Source of the DNA: FEB-12 sp964503315
Lineage (GTDB): Bacteria > Zixibacteria > MSB-5A5 > GN15 > FEB-12
DNA length: 64,000 bases
Assembly: GCA_964503315.1 (NCBI GenBank)
Contig: CAZCZL010000001.1
Location: 248,001-312,000, forward strand
Direction of reading: 5' to 3'
The stretch's first letter is position 1. Every line of letters begins with the position of its first letter. Shown here piece by piece: positions 48,614 to 56,627 of this stretch. The position numbers and the translations under genes are program-made. Under the pieces are notes generated by a model. That model saw only the letters and a program-made list of their open reading frames with translations. It did not search any database and was not told the origin of the DNA.

Positions 48614-49105
48614 TTAACCGTTGGGATCGATCAGGAACAGCACTTGGCCGAACTCCACCGGCTTGCCGTTTTCGGCCAGCACTTTGGTGACTCGTCCGGT
48701 CACTTCCGATTCGATCTCATTCATCAACTTCATGGCCTCAACAATGCAGACCACTTGACCAACGGTGATACGCTCGTTCAGCGAGACGTACGGAGGAGAA
48801 TCCGGCGATGGCGCGGAGTAGAAAGTACCCACCATCGGAGACTTGATCGAAACCAAATGCGCGGTATCTTCGGCAGGAGCCGCGGCACTCGGCGCTACGG
48901 CGACCGGCGCGGCCGCCGCCACCATGACTGGGGCTGGTGCCGCCACGACCGACTGAATCACCGGAGCGGATTCGCTATGACCGTTGGTCCGGCCATGCAA
49001 TTTTTGAGTTATCCGTATCTTGCGGCCCCAACTTGAGACCTCAAGTGACTCTATCTCCGATTCTTCGACAAGTCGTATCAGTTTCTTAATGTAGTTCTCG
49101 TTCAT
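48614..49105 (-). CDS. accB: Biotin carboxyl carrier protein of acetyl-CoA carboxylase
   Basis: AccB of 163 residues. An N-terminal helix (YIKKLIRLVEESEIESLEVS), an Ala/Pro/Val-rich linker of about 45 residues, and the biotinyl domain with VEAMKLMNEIE (biotin on the Lys) and a SPMVGTFYSAPSPDSPPYV loop, the thumb that marks true AccB. It takes CO2 from AccC and gives it to the carboxyltransferase. It lies 89 bases after pepP and 22 before pilT. accC is 5 kb away, so AccB and AccC are made from separate transcripts. Confidence 0.95.
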   Translation of the reverse strand: MNENYIKKLIRLVEESEIESLEVSSWGRKIRITQKLHGRTNGHSESAPVIQSVVAAPAPVMVAAAAPVAVAPSAAAPAEDTAHLVSIKSPMVGTFYSAPSPDSPPYVSLNERITVGQVVCIVEAMKLMNEIESEVTGRVTKVLAENGKPVEFGQVLFLIDPNG

Positions 49106-49193
49106 CCATCTTCCTTTTCACTGGAACCCCTCTAAGAACATGGGCTTACGGCCTTTGGCCGGATCCGCCCAGAAAAAGTATACCCCGCCCACT

Positions 49194-50267
49194 TTAGAGT
49201 TCCAACAATTTTTTTTCAGCCCGATTGATCACCTGTCCACCCCTGGCGGTGACAATCACGTCATCCTCAATCCTTACTCCACCCCAACCCGAGATGTAGA
49301 TTCCCGGCTCAACCGTAACTACGTTGTTAGGCAACAAGTTATCCTTCGACAGTTGAGACAACCGTGGCCCCATGTGAATGAATATCCCTATCCCATGGCC
49401 GGTTCCATGACCAAAGTTCTTCCCAAACCCGGCCTTGGTGATGATCTGCCGGCAAACATCATCCACCGCCTTACCGGGCACGCCGGCTCGGATCTTCTTG
49501 CACCCGGCGACCTGAGCCTTGAGCACGATATTGTAAATCTTCTTCTGACGTTCCGTTGCCTTGCCGACAACCACGGTCCTGGTGATGTCGCAAACCGAGC
49601 CGTTTACCGTCGCGCCAAAATCAAACGTCACGAAATCCCCTTTTTCCACCTTTTTCGAAGATGCCACCCCGTGCGGCATGGCTGAACGGTACCCTGAGGC
49701 AACAATTGTCTCAAACGCCGGCGTCTCAGAACCCAGCATCAACATTTGATATTCCAGCTCGGCGGCCAGGTCCTTCTCTGTCACGCCGGGCCTTACGATA
49801 TTCAGTATCCGTTCAAACGCGACATCCGCGATCGCCGCCGCCTTCTTTATATTTCCGATCTCTTCCGCATCCTTGACCCAACCGAGGTCAGAAAGGACCG
49901 GATCGGCATTGACGAGCAGCGCATGCGGCAATTGCTTGGCCATCCGTTCCTGCATCGAGACCGAGACGAACTCGCCGGAGAATCCGACACGGAGGTTCTT
50001 CGCCTTCAAACTCGCTTGATCTTTGATAGTGCTGAATGAGTCACCGCTGCTGATAGTGACCGTGGCACCACGGACCTGTGCCTTGGCCTGATCGTTGTAG
50101 CGAAAATCAGTGACAAAATCCGCCGTTCTCGTCGTCACCACCAATACGCCGGAGCTTCCACTGAACCCGGTCAGGTACCGTACTTGCGGCATATTGGTGA
50201 CAATCAGGGCATCGAGATTTTCAGCCGCCAGTTTTTTCCGAAGCAATTCGATCCGTTTGTTCGGCAT
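49194..50267 (-). CDS. M24-family Xaa-Pro aminopeptidase
   Basis: Metallopeptidase of 357 residues. N-terminal creatinase-like domain (PNKRIELLRKKLAAENLDAL), then the pita-bread fold with the five metal ligands: Asp in FVTFDFGATVNGSVCDITRT (two), His in NFGHGTGHGIGIFIHMGPRL, Glu in NNVVTVEPGIYISGWGGVRI and Glu in EDDVIVT. It removes the N-terminal residue before proline, in the cytoplasm. It could be PepP or PepQ; the length and N-terminal domain fit PepP-like Xaa-Pro aminopeptidase. The next gene, accB, follows after 88 bases, an association also seen elsewhere (usually with efp, absent here). Confidence 0.91.
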   Translation of the reverse strand: MPNKRIELLRKKLAAENLDALIVTNMPQVRYLTGFSGSSGVLVVTTRTADFVTDFRYNDQAKAQVRGATVTISSGDSFSTIKDQASLKAKNLRVGFSGEFVSVSMQERMAKQLPHALLVNADPVLSDLGWVKDAEEIGNIKKAAAIADVAFERILNIVRPGVTEKDLAAELEYQMLMLGSETPAFETIVASGYRSAMPHGVASSKKVEKGDFVTFDFGATVNGSVCDITRTVVVGKATERQKKIYNIVLKAQVAGCKKIRAGVPGKAVDDVCRQIITKAGFGKNFGHGTGHGIGIFIHMGPRLSQLSKDNLLPNNVVTVEPGIYISGWGGVRIEDDVIVTARGGQVINRAEKKLLEL

Positions 50268-50277
50268 AGATACTTTC

Positions 50278-50898
50278 CTATTGTTTGGCCTTCGCCTTAT
50301 CCTCGGCGCGCGCCAGTTTTTCCAAATAACGTGGATGGTGACTTCGTTCGTGCAACACCTTGAACACAGTCGCCGCTAATCGCGGATAGCCCTGCGCCAA
50401 ATAGAGGTCACCCATGGTCTCGGTATAAAATGGAATCGACCGGAGCGGTAGCGGATCCACGGCAGGATTCTCCTCCGGTCGGGTCAAAGTGATCACATGC
50501 GTTCGTTCCTGGGGAATCTGCTTTACTGTGCACACCAACCCCCGACACTCCGGATCGATCTCCAATATCCGTTCATAGTGTGACTGCGCGGTAAAGAGGT
50601 CATTCCGGTCATATGCGATATCTCCCACCAGCTTCAGCGCGATAAGGTTGTCCGGGTCGACCGAGTGCACCACATATGCCTGCTCCAACGCCTGATCCTG
50701 TTGGCCAACAGCCATCAACGCCTGCGCGTATATGACCCGCCCCGAAATCAGGTGCGGATCGGTCACCAAGCGTTCGCGACATTGCAGAATGACATCCGCG
50801 AATTTTCCATGCGCCAGTTGTTCGGCGGCCCAGGCGGGCCAATACCCTTGCCGGGAAAGCCGACCGGAGACAGTTTCTGTATCGCTATTGCTATTCAC
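50278..50898 (-). CDS. TPR-repeat protein
   Basis: A 206-residue protein from a GTG start with five to six TPR-like helical pairs (SGRVIYAQALMAVGQQDQAL, NLIALKLVGDIAYDRNDLFT, MGDLYLAQGYPRLAATVFKV). No signal peptide or membrane span is apparent, so it is probably cytoplasmic, a scaffold of unknown partners. A charged stretch between pairs (RTHVITLTRPEENPAVDP) is not repeat-like. It begins 9 bases after rfaE2 and ends 10 before pepP, so it is inside the heptose-pepP-accB-pilT transcript. Confidence 0.85.
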   Translation of the reverse strand: MNSNSDTETVSGRLSRQGYWPAWAAEQLAHGKFADVILQCRERLVTDPHLISGRVIYAQALMAVGQQDQALEQAYVVHSVDPDNLIALKLVGDIAYDRNDLFTAQSHYERILEIDPECRGLVCTVKQIPQERTHVITLTRPEENPAVDPLPLRSIPFYTETMGDLYLAQGYPRLAATVFKVLHERSHHPRYLEKLARAEDKAKAKQ

Positions 50899-50907
50899 GT
50901 AATCTCG

Positions 50908-51384
50908 TTACCTACCCGCATTTTTCCAACGCGCGAGGATTGCGCTGGTCGAACGTCCCTTGGTCAACCGTACGCGTCGCACAGACCCGCCATAGGACCT
51001 GACGAAGGTCGCTCCTACGATCTCGCTCTCCGCATAGTCCGCTCCTTTGACTAACACCGAAGGCCGTATCAGCCTGATCAATTTCTCCGGCGTATCTTCA
51101 TTGAACAGGACCACATGATCGACGGCTCGCAGCCCCAACAGCACAAACGCTCGGTCCCGTTGAGCCTGGATAGGTCGGGATGGTCCTTTCAGGCGACGAA
51201 CCGACGCATCCGAATTGAGTCCAACTATCAACAGGTCGCCAAATGACCGGGCGCGCTGCAAGTAATCGACATGCCCGCGATGCAGGATGTCAAATACGCC
51301 ATTGGTAAAAACGATCCGCTTGCCGGAACGTCGAACGCGCTCGGCCCAGGCGGCAACTCGGGTGCGGGGTACTAGTCGATCCAT
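50908..51384 (-). CDS. rfaE2: D-glycero-beta-D-manno-heptose 1-phosphate adenylyltransferase
   Basis: Nucleotidyltransferase of 158 residues, the adenylyl half of HldE on its own. FTNGVFDILHRGHVDYLQRA holds the H-x-G-H site, and KGPSRPIQAQRDRAFVLLGL plus LFNEDTPEKLIRLIRPSVLV match RfaE2. It makes ADP-heptose for the LPS core. The kinase half (rfaE1) is two genes upstream on the same strand with a protein of unknown function between them. Its ATG is 2 bases after the stop of that gene. Confidence 0.92.
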   Translation of the reverse strand: MDRLVPRTRVAAWAERVRRSGKRIVFTNGVFDILHRGHVDYLQRARSFGDLLIVGLNSDASVRRLKGPSRPIQAQRDRAFVLLGLRAVDHVVLFNEDTPEKLIRLIRPSVLVKGADYAESEIVGATFVRSYGGSVRRVRLTKGRSTSAILARWKNAGR

Positions 51385-51386
51385 GC

Positions 51387-52313
51387 CTAGCGCTTGGTGT
51401 ACGTGTAGTTTTCCTGATACGTCTCGACAAGCGACGAAAAGACTGTCCTGCCGGGTTCGCTGGATTGACGCAGGACGATCTCACGTTCAGTTTTCTTGGA
51501 TGCGAACAGCAACGTCTCGAGCTCGAAGATTATCTCACTGGTCATCCGATAGTCCGAGATCGGTTCTGAAAGGATCGTGATCGCTGAATCCGGCATATTG
51601 AAAATCTGAGCCATCCGCTGCGGCGAACGGTTCGTCGCTTTGGCCAATCGTAATGGATCGGTATCAATATAGGTCATGAGACGACCATACAGTTTGCCTT
51701 GATACGACAGCGTATCCAGAAGAAAACTGAACTCAAACGACAGAAGCTCCGCGTCGTCGGGTAGCCGAATGTCGGAAGTCTCATTGGTGACGGACCCCAC
51801 GCGCAACGGCCGTCCCACCAGTCGCGACATCCACATGTTCCACTCATCGATCTCTTTGGAGGCCATTAACTCGGGGCTCAGGATCTCTGTGAGCTGGCGA
51901 ACGACAGAAGTATCCCCCAGCGCGTTGATCCGCGTCGCCAGGTGCTGGAAACCGTCGATCGTCTCTGCCGCCCCTATAGAGTCGATCTGCATTGTGGTTT
52001 TGAGGCCGACCATGACCTTACGCAGCAACGAGTCAGAAAATGACGAGTCACGCTTCATCCCGCAATGGGTCAGCGTGCTGAGCATTTTCCATCCGGCGCG
52101 ATCCTTCTGGAGAGAGCAGTCGTACGACTTGAACGTACTGTCCGTACTCAGGCGTGTCTCGCCCAGATACTGCGTGCGGGCGCTGACAGATTGAACAGTG
52201 AACTTGACATTTGGTGGCGGTGCAAAACGCAGCAGTCGATCATCCGCGCCGGCCCCTATAGCCAACAGACTTAGGAGAAAGGAAAGAAGCAGAAGGCGAA
52301 TCGGCAATGCCAT
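51387..52313 (-). CDS. Exported protein of unknown function
   Basis: A 308-residue protein with a signal peptide (ALPIRLLLLSFLLSLLAIGA). The mature part is mixed alpha/beta without a repeat or motif I can name; strands such as FAPPPNVKFTVQSVSARTQY and FLLDTLSYQGKLYGRLMTY recall DUF6263-like periplasmic proteins in which a small molecule or lipid is bound. That comparison is weak. It lies between the two halves of the ADP-heptose pathway (19 bases after rfaE1, 2 before rfaE2), so it may take part in LPS assembly or just share the transcript. Confidence 0.8.
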   Translation of the reverse strand: MALPIRLLLLSFLLSLLAIGAGADDRLLRFAPPPNVKFTVQSVSARTQYLGETRLSTDSTFKSYDCSLQKDRAGWKMLSTLTHCGMKRDSSFSDSLLRKVMVGLKTTMQIDSIGAAETIDGFQHLATRINALGDTSVVRQLTEILSPELMASKEIDEWNMWMSRLVGRPLRVGSVTNETSDIRLPDDAELLSFEFSFLLDTLSYQGKLYGRLMTYIDTDPLRLAKATNRSPQRMAQIFNMPDSAITILSEPISDYRMTSEIIFELETLLFASKKTEREIVLRQSSEPGRTVFSSLVETYQENYTYTKR

Positions 52314-52331
52314 GTGTATCCCGGAGATAAA

Positions 52332-53354
52332 TCAGTCCTTGGCCAATGGCGACAATACGTTGCCATTGCGCAAATTGCGATCGAGTTCTTTTTGCAGCTG
52401 ATGTTTGGTTATGGTGGCGGTCCCTAATTCTCCAACCGCATAGCCGGCGGCGGCGTTGGAGATTATCGCGGCCTCAGTCAGGGTCGCCCCTGCGCAGACC
52501 GCGGCCACGTAGGTCGCGATCACTGTATCACCGGCGCCTGTGACGTCGTACACTTGCCGCGCGAACGTCGGGATATGCGTCGGTTTGCTGTCGGTGCAGA
52601 AAAGCGACATCCCCTGCGGGCCGCGGGTAATCAATAACGCCTTGGCCTGCAACTTCTCCAGAAGTCCGTTCCCCACTTCAAGCAGATCTTTCTCTGTGTG
52701 TATCCGCCGTCCATACGCGAATCCGGCTTCGTGGTGGTTCGGCGTAATAACCGAAACCCGGCGATAATTGAAGAAATGAGTCTCTTTGGGGTCGACGGCG
52801 ATGAAGATATTCCGCTGCACACAGATCTCGATCACTTGCTCCAGCAAGGTTCGCGTTATCACGCCCTTACCGTAGTCGGAGATGATCACCGCGCTGATAC
52901 CGTCAGCCACTGATTGAAACCGCTTGAGCACCCGCGCTTCGGTTTCGTTGTCCAACTCGTGCTGCGACTCGCGATCCGCCCGTACCACCTGCTGCGAATG
53001 GGCAATGATACGCGTCTTGATCGTGGTCTGCCGCGATTCATCGTTGACGAGGAAATCTCGCGAGATCTGCTTCTCGCGAAGAAGTTGGGCCAACTTGACC
53101 GAGGCCTCATCTTCGCCCACAGTCCCTATCAGGATAGGCTCATCCCCCAGCGACCGGATATTATGAGCTACGTTGGCGGCCCCGCCGAGCAATATCTTGG
53201 TCGACTCGATCTGTACCACTGGCACCGGTGCTTCGGGAGAAATACGGGTCACGCTGCCAAACAGGTACTCATCCAGCATGATATCGCCAAGGATGAGGAC
53301 ACGGGAGCTGCCCATCTTCTCCATGATCTTCTCTATGCGGTCGGCCTTGATCAT
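52332..53354 (-). CDS. rfaE1: D-glycero-beta-D-manno-heptose-7-phosphate kinase
   Basis: PfkB-family kinase of 340 residues, the N-terminal HldE half as a separate gene. Sugar-site signature GGAANVAHNIRSLGDEP near residue 55 and the ATP/catalytic signature DVTGAGDTVIATYVAAVCAG near 265, with the catalytic Asp in GAGD. It phosphorylates heptose 7-phosphate at C1. A TATAAG box ends 9 bases before the ATG with no ribosome site, so the mRNA may be leaderless. Divergent DUF3467 gene upstream. Confidence 0.92.
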   Translation of the reverse strand: MIKADRIEKIMEKMGSSRVLILGDIMLDEYLFGSVTRISPEAPVPVVQIESTKILLGGAANVAHNIRSLGDEPILIGTVGEDEASVKLAQLLREKQISRDFLVNDESRQTTIKTRIIAHSQQVVRADRESQHELDNETEARVLKRFQSVADGISAVIISDYGKGVITRTLLEQVIEICVQRNIFIAVDPKETHFFNYRRVSVITPNHHEAGFAYGRRIHTEKDLLEVGNGLLEKLQAKALLITRGPQGMSLFCTDSKPTHIPTFARQVYDVTGAGDTVIATYVAAVCAGATLTEAAIISNAAAGYAVGELGTATITKHQLQKELDRNLRNGNVLSPLAKD

Positions 53355-53363
53355 CGTTCCCTA

Positions 53364-53369
53364 CTTATA
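53364..53369 (-). promoter_or_regulatory. -10 box of rfaE1, predicted leaderless
   Basis: TATAAG on the minus strand (53369-53364) lies 9 bases before the ATG at 53354. A -35 box is not evident at 16-18 bases (TTGGAA is 19 away). No Shine-Dalgarno sequence separates them. Confidence 0.4.
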
Positions 53370-53402
53370 CGTTGCACAGGGTTAGGTATTCCAAGACGGC
53401 TC

Positions 53403-53430
53403 TTGACATATCCGGCGAATATATTACACT
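53403..53430 (+). promoter_or_regulatory. Sigma-70-type promoter of the DUF3467 gene
   Basis: TTGACA (53403-53408), a 16-base spacer and TACACT (53425-53430). Start near 53437, 44 bases before the ATG; GGAGGAGAT is the ribosome site. Confidence 0.58.
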
Positions 53431-53480
53431 GGCTGGCACCTGACAAGAGCAGATATCGAAGAATACCCCCCGGAGGAGAT

Positions 53481-53801
53481 ATGGAACCGCAACCGCGCCA
53501 ACAGATTAACATCGAACTCGGTGAAAAGGAAGCCGAGGGGGTCTACGCCAATATGGCTATGATCACCCACTCCCCGACCGAGATCGTCATCGACTTCGCC
53601 CGCATCATGCCCGGCTCTCCCAAAGCCCGCGTTCTGTCACGTATTATCATGACCCCGATGCATGCCAAACTCCTGGAAAAAGCGCTCTCTGATAATATCA
53701 AGAAGTTTGAAGGGCAATTCGGCGAGATCAAGGTCCACGGCATGCCGAACTCCGGCAAACCTATCGGCTTTGAATCATCCAACGAACTCGGCGACAAGTA
53801 G
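53481..53801 (+). CDS. DUF3467 family protein
   Basis: A 106-residue cytoplasmic protein matching DUF3467: QINIELGEKEAEGVYANMAM, ITHSPTEIVIDFARIMPGSP, KARVLSRIIMTPMHAKLLEK and the closing FEGQFGEIKV. The function of the family is not established. GGAGGAGAT precedes the ATG. A small zinc-ribbon membrane protein follows on the same strand 53 bases later and may share its transcript. No partner is otherwise suggested by the context. Confidence 0.88.
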   Translation: MEPQPRQQINIELGEKEAEGVYANMAMITHSPTEIVIDFARIMPGSPKARVLSRIIMTPMHAKLLEKALSDNIKKFEGQFGEIKVHGMPNSGKPIGFESSNELGDK

Positions 53802-53854
53802 CCAGATCCGTTTTATGCTTGCCCGTGGGTAGCGTGGCGAATTGATTTCCCAGC

Positions 53855-54076
53855 ATGAGTTTGGCCAAAACCACCGGAGCCTGCCCGTACTGCAAAGAAC
53901 CGATCCACCCCCAGGCAGTGAAATGCAAGCATTGCCAATCCGACCTCACCGCCGCTAAGAAACAGAAAAGATCTTACTTTGCGAGGTTCAACAACTTCCG
54001 CTCCGGGTTTCTGGCCGGCGTGTTATTCACCCTGGTTATGGGAATACTGCTCTACGTGCAGTTCTTCACTGATTAA
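53855..54076 (+). CDS. Small zinc-ribbon, single-span membrane protein
   Basis: A 73-residue product with a double C-x2-C zinc ribbon (ACPYCKEPIHPQAVKCKHCQ) in the cytoplasm, a basic linker and one C-terminal membrane helix (SGFLAGVLFTLVMGILLYVQ). The ribbon closely resembles the one fused to MscL at 11.8 kb. Length and pattern argue for a real gene although no good ribosome site precedes the ATG. The role is unknown; it could recruit cytoplasmic partners to the membrane. Confidence 0.7.
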   Translation: MSLAKTTGACPYCKEPIHPQAVKCKHCQSDLTAAKKQKRSYFARFNNFRSGFLAGVLFTLVMGILLYVQFFTD

Positions 54077-54101
54077 GTTTTGTGGATGGGATACGTCGGA
54101 G

Positions 54102-55145
54102 CTAGGCAGCACGCTCGCCCAGCAATCGAATGATCTCCCCCTCAACCATATCGACCGTGATATCTCTCATGCACCGCATGAACGCCTCCCCTTTCATCGA
54201 GCATGTGTTCTTCACACAACTGATGCACTCGAGCTCTGACAGATAGATCAGCTTCTTCCGCTTGCTGATGGGCGAGGTTTCTTTTGGATCATCGGCTCCG
54301 GACAGCACAAGCATCGGCACACCGACGGCCGCTGCCAAGTGAGCCGGACCCGAGTCATTCCCTACGAACAAACGCGCCCCTGCCATGATGGCGGCCGTCT
54401 CTCGTAAGGTCGTTTTCCCCGCTAGATTGACTGCACCCGCGGAAGCTTCCTGCACGATCGTGTCTCCGGCGCGCTGGTCTGCGTCTCCTCCCACCAGCAT
54501 CGTTTGCAGTCCGTGGAATTTGCGGAGTCGTCTGACCAGTTCGGTGTACTTCTCGATCCCCCAGCGACGCGACTCCGCCACCGACTGAAAGGCTATCACC
54601 GCATACGGCGTCCCCGGCTCCACGCCGCGCACCGCGAGCAGTTCATTCGCTTTGGCGGCATCCTCATCCGTCAGGAACAACTTCGGATCCGCATATTCGA
54701 TATTCGTCTTGGTCGCGCGACGAAGTAGATCGAAGTACGTGAGAGAGCGATGTTGATTGTTCATGGGCGCCGGTAGCGGCAGAGGTCTGGTCAGCAACAA
54801 CCGCCGGCCGTCCGCTATGTATCCGATGCGCTCCTTAACGCCGCCCAGCTTGAACGACGCTGCCGCACCGAAGGACGGCGGCAGGATATAGCCGATATCA
54901 AACGAATGCGGCGCGAGAAGATCCTTGATCTTCATCACGGCGATCATGCCGTGAACATGCTCTGTCGGGATACGGATGATCTGATCGAGATTCGGATTCC
55001 CATCGAACAACTGCGCCAGGACCTCCGGAAGGATCAAAGTAACTGTCGCGCCCGGATAGACCTCGCGCGTTTCATTGATCATGGGGAGCGCCATGACGCA
55101 ATCTCCCAGATGGTTGGGAGCGCGAATGATCAGTTTAGTGGCCAT
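54102..55145 (-). CDS. ADP-heptose:LPS heptosyltransferase (GT9)
   Basis: GT9 enzyme of 347 residues that adds heptose to the LPS inner core. RAPNHLGDCVMALPMINETR is the N-terminal acceptor loop; VAESRRWGIEKYTELVRRLR, GDADQRAGDTIVQEA and FVGNDSGPAHLAAAVGVPML are the ADP-heptose site. The C-terminal CISCVKNTCSMKGEAFMRCM holds the Cys cluster common in WaaF-like proteins. WaaF (HepII) is slightly favoured over WaaC. It shares a TGATG overlap with the TolC gene upstream. Its donor comes from rfaE1/rfaE2 2 kb away. Confidence 0.91.
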   Translation of the reverse strand: MATKLIIRAPNHLGDCVMALPMINETREVYPGATVTLILPEVLAQLFDGNPNLDQIIRIPTEHVHGMIAVMKIKDLLAPHSFDIGYILPPSFGAAASFKLGGVKERIGYIADGRRLLLTRPLPLPAPMNNQHRSLTYFDLLRRATKTNIEYADPKLFLTDEDAAKANELLAVRGVEPGTPYAVIAFQSVAESRRWGIEKYTELVRRLRKFHGLQTMLVGGDADQRAGDTIVQEASAGAVNLAGKTTLRETAAIMAGARLFVGNDSGPAHLAAAVGVPMLVLSGADDPKETSPISKRKKLIYLSELECISCVKNTCSMKGEAFMRCMRDITVDMVEGEIIRLLGERAA

Positions 55146-56605
55146 CAGGAACTAAATTTGCCTTCCAGATCGGCTTTACTCAAGTAATAGTTCTTCAATT
55201 CCCCAAGATATTTGTCCTGCGCTTCCAATAGGAAAACTCTGCTCTCCAAGTACGTGATCTCGGAAATCTCCCCGTTTTTCATCCGTTCTTCGGCGATCTT
55301 GAACTTGGTCTGGGCCAGGTCAACCTGCTGGCGGAGAACGGTCAACTTGCGATAGCTTACATTGTACTTGTTGACCAGCAGTTCGATCTCAGACCGAGAA
55401 GCCTTGAGCACTTTCTGATATTCAAGCCGGGATTTCTCCGCGGACAATCGCGCCGCCTTAACCGAGGCGCTGGAGGCGCCTCCATCCCAGATAGGGAGCG
55501 TGACGTTCAATGCCACATCCCAACTGTTAGTGTTGATATTGTCATTCGGCTCCCCCTCAACTTCGATCTTGCCGCGGCCAATCGAGTAGTTCGCGGTCAG
55601 ACTTCCGGTCAACCCGTGTGCGCCGGCAGCGTAATCCGCCGAACGTTCTGCCTTTTTGAATTGAAGTTCGGCCTTCCTGACCGCGATACTTGACTCCCAC
55701 TGAGAAATCGAGTTTCTCAGCGACTCTTCCGGAGCATGCTGCCCGATATTTGGCTCCACCAGCTCGAGTTGATCCGAGATTTCCATATCCAGCAATATTG
55801 CCAACTGACGATTCTTCTCGGTCAATTGCGATTGGGCATCAAACTGGTTCAGCTCAGCATCAAGTCGGCCCGATGCGCTCTCGAGCCACTTCTCCTCAGA
55901 GATCACACCATCATTCCTCTTGCTGGAATCAATGTCCGCCTTCAGCTTCGCTGACTGAAATTTCACTTCCGCAATACTGGCCTTGAGTCCGGTCTGAAGA
56001 GCCCCGACATACGCTTCTATTACTTCCTTGCGCAGGGTCGTCAGATCTTCAACCTTGGTAAGCTCCGCGATCCGGAAATCATCTTTCCGATTGTTCAGCT
56101 CATACTTGGCATCCGACGGCTTGAGCAATGGCTGGTCGAGTGAAAACTCAAAAAAACCTTGTCGGCTCTTCTCGTTGTAAAACAGCCCCTGAGTGGCAGT
56201 ATTGGGATACTCCGATTCCGCGGCACTAAGATTCGCTCTCATCTGGAACCCGCCGCCTGTAATAAGCGACTGCTTCAACTGAATAAACGAAGTCAATCCC
56301 AAATCGTTGGTCTTGTACAACTGCTTCAGCGGAGAACCATAAAAGAACCGGTACGACTCATCTTCCGCGTATGAAGGCAATGAGCCGTTCAATGAGATCT
56401 CCGGAACGTAGAAGTTTATTCGGCGCGCGTGATACGTCTGCTCGGCCACTTCCAAATCTCCACGGATCACGCTCCCCCTGGAGGTGCGATTCAGCGCGAT
56501 ATCGAGCGCCTGCTCAAGGGTCAGCGGCGCCGCGAGTACACCTGTTTCGGTACACAGCACAGCCAGGATGGCGAGAAGTATTCCTGAGACTCTATCTATT
56601 CGCAT
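55145..56605 (-). CDS. TolC-family outer-membrane efflux protein
   Basis: Outer-membrane factor of 486 residues. A signal peptide (SGILLAILAVLCTETGVLAA) leads into the TolC repeat: LTLEQALDIALNRTSRGSVI, long coiled-coil helices, and the second repeat with KVLKASRSEIELLVNKYNVS and YLESRVFLLEAQDKYLGELK. It forms the exit duct for the permease and adaptor encoded upstream (22 and ~1320 bases). Its stop overlaps the heptosyltransferase start by one base, so four genes of efflux and LPS are co-transcribed. Confidence 0.92.
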   Translation of the reverse strand: MRIDRVSGILLAILAVLCTETGVLAAPLTLEQALDIALNRTSRGSVIRGDLEVAEQTYHARRINFYVPEISLNGSLPSYAEDESYRFFYGSPLKQLYKTNDLGLTSFIQLKQSLITGGGFQMRANLSAAESEYPNTATQGLFYNEKSRQGFFEFSLDQPLLKPSDAKYELNNRKDDFRIAELTKVEDLTTLRKEVIEAYVGALQTGLKASIAEVKFQSAKLKADIDSSKRNDGVISEEKWLESASGRLDAELNQFDAQSQLTEKNRQLAILLDMEISDQLELVEPNIGQHAPEESLRNSISQWESSIAVRKAELQFKKAERSADYAAGAHGLTGSLTANYSIGRGKIEVEGEPNDNINTNSWDVALNVTLPIWDGGASSASVKAARLSAEKSRLEYQKVLKASRSEIELLVNKYNVSYRKLTVLRQQVDLAQTKFKIAEERMKNGEISEITYLESRVFLLEAQDKYLGELKNYYLSKADLEGKFSS

Positions 56606-56627
56606 AGGAGTTGCTCCATCTGAAAGG

